From Diploptera punctata (taxonomy: Eukaryota > Arthropoda > Insecta > Blattodea > Blaberidae), in assembly GCA_030220185.1 (NCBI GenBank), contig JASPKZ010004203.1, positions 120,001 to 184,000 on the forward strand: a stretch of 64,000 nucleotides of DNA. Reading direction: 5' to 3'. Shown in pieces: positions 58,423 through 64,000 of this stretch (the stretch's first letter is position 1; each line of letters starts with the position of its first letter). Made by a program: the position numbers and the translations under genes. The notes beneath the pieces are model-generated. The model was not told where the DNA came from. It saw only the letters and a list, made by a program, of their open reading frames with translations, and did no database searches.

Positions 58423-58750
58423 AAGGCGGCTTCGTGGCGCAAGCGGTAAGACGCTCGCCTCTCACAGCTGGGGTCCCGAGATCGAGTCCCGGTGCCATGT
58501 GGGTTTCGTGGTGGACGAAACGGAGCTTGGGCAGGTTTTTCTCGGGGTTTCTCCCGTTTTCCCCTGCCACAAATTTCATTCCACCGTTTCTCCGTACTCA
58601 TCTCATCGATTTCGTTCATCCGCGCCTGTGACGGTGCGTCTGGATTTGTCTGCCCGCACCCCTGTCCTTCTCAGACCTCTATAAATATAGGGGCTTCATC
58701 TCATCTCGTTTCTCGACCCTACCTTGAGTTGGACACGAGTTGAGGATATT
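58423..58750 (+). mobile_element. SINE5
   Basis: Head GGCTTCGTGGCGCAAGCGGT, body TTCGTGGTGGACGAAACGGA, TTTTTCTCGGGGTTTCTCCC and GGGGCTTCATCTCATC, end ACACGAGTTGAGGATATTTA. It lies inside the outer LINE-A. Overlapping ORFs on both strands are not genes. Confidence 0.88.
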
Positions 58751-58848
58751 TATAATTCTTTCAGTTATGTAGATCCGAAACATGGTCTCTTATTTTAAAT
58801 GAGGAGAAAAATTGCAAGGAAAAGTTTTGAATCAAGGACACACGAACA

Positions 58849-59541
58849 GAAGTGAGTCGTGAATTTATCTAGAGAATTTGGAAATCAAGAGTGGCCTTTG
58901 TTAGGACTATTTAACGAATAAAATTAAGCTGTTTACTCACAAATCATTATATAACTATAGTTATTTTAAAATATTTATATATTTAATGTAAACGGCGATG
59001 TTTGAAAACAAATGAGAAACGATTGGTACGCTTCATTTGCTTCTTTTGTTCATCACCGCAACCAGATCACATTATTTATTGCCAAATGATCGCAATATTG
59101 TAAGAATGCATCCTAGTGGATAAATTTATAACCAACATTGTAGGTATTAATTAATTTCTGATGTCCTATGATGTAAATATGTCAATTATATTTTTCTGCA
59201 ACGTTATTTCCTGGAAAATAATTCGTTTAAGAAAGTGCAAACAGTGGTTTTTTTTGTGTATAATCAATTGCTACAAACGTTTTTATGTTATCTCCCGCAA
59301 GCACCATCAGCTGACATTGGTGCACTATATATACAATATTGTAGCCGTATTTCTTAGGGAGTCAGTCACTGCAAAATAATGCTATGGCCTATTCAGAATG
59401 TTAAAAAGGAGGAGCTTTGTTTAATATGATAAACCTGTTTGATAAATTCGAGGTGAAACACGACTATGATTGGTTGTAATTAAAAAATCTTTGAAATGTG
59501 ATTGGTCATTGACTCCCATTTGGGGCATGAGTTAAATAGTC
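58849..59541 (+). mobile_element. Foldback family FB5, copy 4
   Basis: It begins with half of the hairpin (GTGAGTCGTGAATTTATC, AATTTGGAAATCAAGAGTGG), then GGACTATTTAACGAATAAAA, and ends TTTGGGGCATGAGTTAAATAGTC. It is in direct tandem with copy 5. Confidence 0.85.
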
Positions 59542-60252
59542 ATAAGTAATGCCACGAGTGATTTCCAATTTATCTAGAGAATTTGGAAATCAAGAGTGGC
59601 ATTTGTTAGGACTATTTAACGAATAAAATTAAGCTGTTTACTCACAAATCATTATTTAACTGTAGTTATTTTAAAATATTTATATATCTAATGTAAACGG
59701 CGATGTTTGAAAACAAATGAGAAACGATAGGTACGCTTCATCTGCTTCTTTTGTTTATCACTGCAACCAGATCATACTATCTATTGCCAAAGGAACGCAA
59801 TATTGTAAGAATGCTCTCTAGTGGAGAAAAAATGAAACACATCAAACTGTATATTAATTCATTTCTGATGTCGTATGATGTAAATATGACAATTATATTT
59901 TTCTAGATTATTACCTGGGGGAAAATACATTTAAGAAAGTGCAAACAGTGGTTTCTTTTTTTGGTGGTATAATAAATTGCTAAAAATGTTTTTATATTAA
60001 CTCCTGCAAGCGCTATGTGTTGACATATATGCACTATATATACAATCTGGTAGCCGTATTTCTTATAGGCTCAGTCACTACAAAATAATGGTCAGACCTG
60101 TTCAGAATATTAAAAAGGAGGAACTTTCTTTAATATGGTAAATATAACACTGATAAATATTTCGTGAAACACGACTCTGATTGGTTGTAAAACAGAAATC
60201 ATTGAAGCGTGATTGGTCATTGACTCCCATTTGGGGCATGAGTTAAATAGTC
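59542..60252 (+). mobile_element. Foldback family FB5, copy 5
   Basis: A full copy: hairpin at 59549-59602 (ATGCCACGAGTGATTTCCAA pairing with TTGGAAATCAAGAGTGGCAT), GACTATTTAACGAATAAAAT, core, and the end CATGAGTTAAATAGTC. The GACTATTTAAC motif is inverted at the two ends of the part without the hairpin. Confidence 0.87.
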
Positions 60253-60683
60253 TATATAATTCTTCCATACGTCTATTTGTCACTCTACTCCTAAATGACT
60301 GGATCGATTTTGATGATTTTTTTTGTTTGTGTCTAATTGGGTCCCTGGGTGGTTTAGATTCACAATTGGACCCTCTAAAACCATTAGGTGTAGGAGTTCA
60401 TCTGAAGTGAAAATTTAAAAATCGTTCTTGCGGTCAAAATTTTTCAATGCTTTACAACAAAACTCAAACTCAGTATATCGTATTAAAATAAACCGAGATA
60501 GGTATTATCCAAAAATTAGCAAAATCCGACAATTAGAAGTGAAGGTTTACCTGAAATCCGAAATTAAAAATTGACTTGCAATCGCCATGTTTGATTTGTC
60601 TCAGGGTATATCTTACAATTTAATTAACCTTATAATTTAATTTATTTAGACGTAGCAACGCACGCCGGGTATTAGCTAATATA
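60253..60683 (-). mobile_element. Non-coding interspersed element, shorter relative
   Basis: It ends with GCAACGCACGCCGGGTATTA in antisense, the same terminus as the elements at 4884 and 46168, and contains GACTGGATCGATTTTGATGA and TAGGTGTAGGAGTTCATC. It has no internal repeat pair. Confidence 0.55.
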
Positions 60684-60816
60684 ATAATAAAACGTATGTC
60701 TATGTGTTAGATTTCGACATTTCCATATTATCGTCTAATAATAGAAAACATTTGAAACATTAATTAAAATTGTAATCCTGTCGTTTTAACAGAGTTCGAT
60801 ACTGTTTACATATCAT

Positions 60817-61732
60817 TAGAGACCGGATTATATGCATTTGCATGTTGCATATGTATTTGCGTATTTAGACCTTTTTCACCTGTTATTGCAAATTTTAACT
60901 GAAAACTAGTGAAACGCATATTTTCGCGCTATAGTCGTTCTACAATGAACATTTCGATGTCATCAAAAGTGCAGTAAACGATTTCGATAGTGCAGACAGA
61001 GGCTTTGGCAGTTCGTCAGTGCGAGGAAGCATTTAACGATTCCAGTATTAAAAAAACATAGCTGTGATTAGCACTCATTTTTCCCATATACCTGCAACTA
61101 TTAAAACGCTTCAAACTCTAGATTTGGCGCTGATTGAATCTATTCAGTTAATTGATAAAATCCGTCAACTGATTTCCTTATTGCCGGAGGTATTCCCCAA
61201 GCAATCTTAAGGAAAATTTGAAAATATTTTGAACGATAATCCAGGCTTTGAACTTTTGTGTTAAATTAATAGTGTTATAAATGGAACGGGCGAGCTTTTG
61301 CCAAAAAAAATTGCCAAAATAGCACCAAAATTCAAATTCTGCCCAATTACTTCAGTTGACGTAGAACGGTCCTTTTCTGTTTATAAACAAATTTTGAGCG
61401 ATCGAAGACACAACCTTACTACCAAACATTTGGAACCGTACCTGGTCATTTCTGTTTACAATAGTAGCAAAATGTATAATATTTTAATTTGTGAACAAAT
61501 AATTTTGCCTGATACTGGTTGACAATTTATCATTTATCAGTGATAAATGATGATATTAATAAATAGATAATAAAAATACTAATTTTATGTTAATTTATAA
61601 ATAAAATATCTATTAAAATAATATTTTTTTAAATTATTTGGTATTGAATATACAGACATTTTTCGTGCATATTTTAAGCATTTTTTTCATGCATATTTGG
61701 AGCTTGTTATGTTGCATATAATCCGGTCTCTA
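60817..61732 (+). mobile_element. hAT element, 916 bp, with exact target duplication
   Basis: The ends are inverted: left TAGAGACCGGATTATATGCA, right TGCATATAATCCGGTCTCTA. CATATCAT stands at 60809-60816 and again at 61733-61740, an 8-bp duplication as hAT transposases make. The interior retains only a transposase C-terminal piece, so it is a deletion derivative that would need a full hAT element in trans. Confidence 0.93.
61298..61522 (+). pseudogene. hAT transposase dimerisation-domain fragment
   Basis: A 74-codon open stretch: FKFCPITSVDVERSFSVYKQ, ILSDRRHNLTTKHLEPYLVI. The S-x3-ERSFS-x-yk order with RNLT-like sequence is the C-terminal hAT dimerisation region. Upstream (61060-61270) there is scattered similarity to a coding region but with stops. 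The catalytic and zinc-finger parts are gone. Confidence 0.85.
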
Positions 61733-61744
61733 CATATCATATAA

Positions 61745-62250
61745 TTCAAGGGAGACTTGCTGCATCGTAAGTTTGAATTGAGTGTCCTTTTAAGTAGTGA
61801 CATATGTCTCTTTTACACGCAACTGATGTGTATACAATGTTATTCAATGGAATGATTTGTGATATAATGTATAAATGCATTTTTAAAACCAGAGCGTAAT
61901 GACCAGTGGTCAAGGGTCAGTGCAGATGATTTACTCGAAACGATAAGAAGCTAAATGCAGCGCGTGTGCATTTCCTGAAAGTATTATTCATAATACCTGA
62001 GATCCATTCCCTACACAGACAACAGACGATAGAGTATTCGAGATGTCCCGAATTTATATCTGCACCGTTTATCTTTCTAGAACTTTTTATTTTCTTCTTC
62101 TTCTTGTTGAAGCTTCCGTCGTCAATTCTTATGTCTTTTGGTGTAACGCCTAATCAAACAATTTAAAAGGAGAAAAATTAAAATGTATAAATACAGGAAC
62201 TAACATATCTAACCAATCCCAATTTAATTAACAAAACCACCAACCTAACC
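61745..62250. other. No gene recognised
   Basis: Mixed AT-rich sequence with a TTCTTCTTCTT run near 62093. Confidence 0.45.
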
Positions 62251-62251
62251 T

Positions 62252-62548
62252 ACACTAACTCACTGGCACTATCGAACCCGTACGTTCATGGCCGCGCGAA
62301 CATAAGCTCTCCATATATCCCTATTCTGAGTTAATGTTTTCCAATCATTCTCTATATAATCTACTTCCCTCAAATAATGGTTAATGTTTTTCTCCCACCT
62401 CACCCTTGGGGTTCCAACTGGGGTTTTCCCTCTGGTTTTTCTACAAGAAGCTTAAATGCACGTCTTTCATTCCCCATTCGTGCCACATTATCGCAGTCTA
62501 CGAGACTTAGCTGTTCTCATTTTATCTGGCTTCCTATAAAGATCATTA
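62252..62548 (-). mobile_element. LINE-A 3' fragment in TAAC-rich DNA
   Basis: Starts ACTAACTCACTGGCACTATC, codes on the minus strand for the VRAAMN, DWKTL, NDLREVDYIE, RWEKNI and KPD regions, and stops at CTTCCTATAAAGATCATT. A SINE-free copy of about 300 bp. Confidence 0.85.
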
Positions 62549-62549
62549 A

Positions 62550-62810
62550 CCTACCTTAAATAGCCTACCCCAATTAACCAAACCCAACTAACCTAACCTA
62601 CTCTAATGTATCCTATACAAAGTAACCTAATCTAACTAACTTAACATAACCGAACTTAATTAACCTAATGTAAATAACGTAACTAGTCAAACTTAACCGA
62701 ATTTCACCAAACTTTACTAAATTTGTCCAAACTTCACCAAACATAATCAAACGTGACCTAACTTAGCATTATCTAACTTTAGCTAATCTAATATAAATGG
62801 CCTAAAACTA
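62550..62810. repeat. Degenerate TAACC/CCTAA tract
   Basis: Many units such as CAACTAACCTAACCTACTC, GTAACCTAATCTAACTAAC and TTAACCGAATTTCACCAAAC lie in tandem. They resemble the CCTAA arthropod telomere unit but with varied spacing (about 10 bp steps), so the link to telomeres is only a possibility. Confidence 0.6.
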
Positions 62811-63091
62811 ACTAACTCACTGGCATTATCGAAACCGTAGGTTCATGGCCGCGCGGGGCTAATGTTTTCCGATAATCTCCTTTAAAATCTACTTCCCTCA
62901 AATGATGGTTAATGTTATTCTCCCACCTCATTCTTGATCTACCAACTGATCTTTTTTCCCTCTGGTTTTCCTACAAGAAACTTCCATGCACCTTCATCTC
63001 TATAATTCCCCATTCATGCCATATGTCCTGCCCATAGCTATCTACGAGACTTAACTGTTCTTATTATATCTGGCTTCCTATAAAGGTCATG
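62811..63091 (-). mobile_element. LINE-A 3' fragment, second copy in TAAC-rich DNA
   Basis: AACTAACTCACTGGCATTAT, then a deletion of about 25 bp after GCCGCGCGG, the DLREV, RWENNIN and KPD regions, ending GGCTTCCTATAAAGGTCATG. Confidence 0.85.
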
Positions 63092-63375
63092 TATATCACT
63101 GACCCAACCAACGTAATCTAATGTAACTTAAGATATGGGAGTGAAAGGGCCAACGACAAATATTATTCAGAGCTTCTTATTTCAGGCCTGAGTTTTTTAC
63201 GTGCCGTAATTCCACGACACAAGATCCACAGCTTTACTTCCCTTCCGAAGAAAAACATACTCAAAATATTTACGTCCTGAAAAAAATCTTTCGACCCCGG
63301 ACGGTTTGAACCGGTGAACCCGGAACGAGAAATGTTCATAGTACAAGTATAATTCGGAAAGTAAGTCCTGGTAAA

Positions 63376-63925
63376 CAGGGTGTTTCAGAATAAGTTTTAC
63401 GACTTCCTGGGGTTATAGAGGGGACTTAGTAGATAACATTTTGATAAGAAACCCATGTCCGGAAACCTACCATTTCGATGTAAAATAGGTTTGAAGATCG
63501 AAACACAATGGGCTGTTATCGTGTGTCTTGCTTTTCAGAATACGTATTACAGACTTACAGGGGTTGTACTACAAGTGTGGTTCCACATGGCGACCCCGTT
63601 GTTCGTTGCACAAGTGTATCTGCAATGCATATTTTCGTATACACTCCCCACAAGACCTGGTGTGTGCTCTATAATTACCACTTTCGCTATAATTCGTGCA
63701 AGAAGATCTTCCTCCGACTCGACAGGTGTTTTACAACCTTTAGAAGTCTGTAATACTTATTCTGAAATACAAGACATACGATATCAGACCATAGTTTTTC
63801 GATCTTCAAACTTATTTTACATCGAAATGCAATGTTTCCGGAGATGGATTCCTTATCAAAACTTTATCTACAAAGTCCCCTCTACAACCTCTAGAAGTCT
63901 GTAATACTTATTCTGAAACAACCTG
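63376..63925. mobile_element. Foldback element FB4 with nested inverted repeats
   Basis: Outer arms of about 135 bp: left CAGGGTGTTTCAGAATAAGT, right ACTTATTCTGAAACAACCTG. Each contains TCGATGTAAAATA and GTTTGAAGATCGAAA or the inverse. An inner pair repeats part of the same end (GAATACGTATTACAGACTT near 63538 and its inverse near 63752). ORFs of 81 and 149 codons run through the arms and are not supported as genes. The CAGGGTGTTTC end is typical of mariner-like elements, by recollection only. Confidence 0.82.
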
Positions 63926-64000
63926 TACTTTTTTTTCTTCAGAAAACACTCTATTGTGGAAACGTTTCTTACATATCAGTGAAAAGTCACTGTTCAATTG

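Larger units (their letters stand above)
56912..58848 (+). mobile_element. LINE-A copy broken by a LINE-A and a SINE5
   Basis: Three plus-strand pieces collinear with the 53.5 kb copy: 56912-57195 (GTATTATCAAGTGATAGC, GGACAGTTAATAAGAAATG, TTCAAATATCTAGGAAAAT), about 58295-58422 (ACATAAATAAATTTTAAAAA, GCATGCTACTATCCATTACA), and about 58750-58848 (GAAACATGGTCTCTTA, ACACGAACAGAAG). Antisense LINE-A and SINE5 fill the gaps. FB5 copy 4 cuts off the end. Confidence 0.8.

Noticed and set aside
62550..62810. True telomeric array
   Set aside because: Units are irregular and mixed with other sequence; canonical CCTAA tandem runs of more than two or three units are absent.
63455..63904. 149-codon ORF as a gene
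   Set aside because: It runs through both inverted arms of FB4, so its two ends are reverse complements of each other; no domain is visible.

Overview
The window looks like repeat-dense nuclear DNA from an insect. It holds long non-LTR (LINE) retrotransposon relics, at least five families of tRNA-derived SINEs, Tc1/mariner and hAT DNA transposons, several foldback (long inverted repeat) elements, many ATT and TA microsatellites, and one large satellite array. AT richness, degenerate CCTAA/TAACC tracts and the LINE tails suggest a large-genome insect, perhaps a cockroach or relative. That taxon is inference. No single-copy host protein gene, no bacterial-style operon and no CRISPR array could be supported.

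Layout. 0-8 kb: 3' fragments of LINE-A, a SINE2 copy, an interspersed repeat with internal direct repeats, and an antisense LINE-C relic. 8.4-9.8 kb: a complete but decayed Tc1/mariner element with TA target duplication. 9.8-17.4 kb: SINE3, two SINE1 copies tail to tail, a head-to-head pair of foldback elements, three tRNA-like units of which two form a near-perfect palindrome, SINE4 and a small foldback element. 17.4-21.06 kb: a nearly full-length antisense RTE/BovB-like LINE (LINE-B) with endonuclease and reverse transcriptase, broken by frameshifts and by a SINE2 with a 16-bp target duplication. 21-34 kb: SINEs, LINE relics, a local duplication, ATT microsatellites, a LINE-C copy split by a SINE1, and a tRNA-Tyr-like sequence that keeps an intron.

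35.81-45.11 kb: about 102 copies of a 91-bp satellite monomer. Its minus strand lacks stop codons in all three frames, which creates apparent ORFs of up to 2603 codons. The right edge runs into a tRNA-derived SINE, so the array may have grown from a SINE 5' end plus its flank. 45-64 kb: more repeats, a foldback element inside a SINE3, an RNase H relic, a LINE-A with its YADD motif, a three-layer nest of LINE, LINE and SINE, tandem foldback copies, a short hAT element with an exact 8-bp target duplication, TAAC-rich tracts carrying LINE-A copies, and a foldback element at the end.

The elements are linked by dependence. SINE1 is built from a tRNA head plus the 5' and 3' ends of LINE-B, so LINE-B enzymes probably moved it. 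The DNA elements are mostly non-autonomous or broken.
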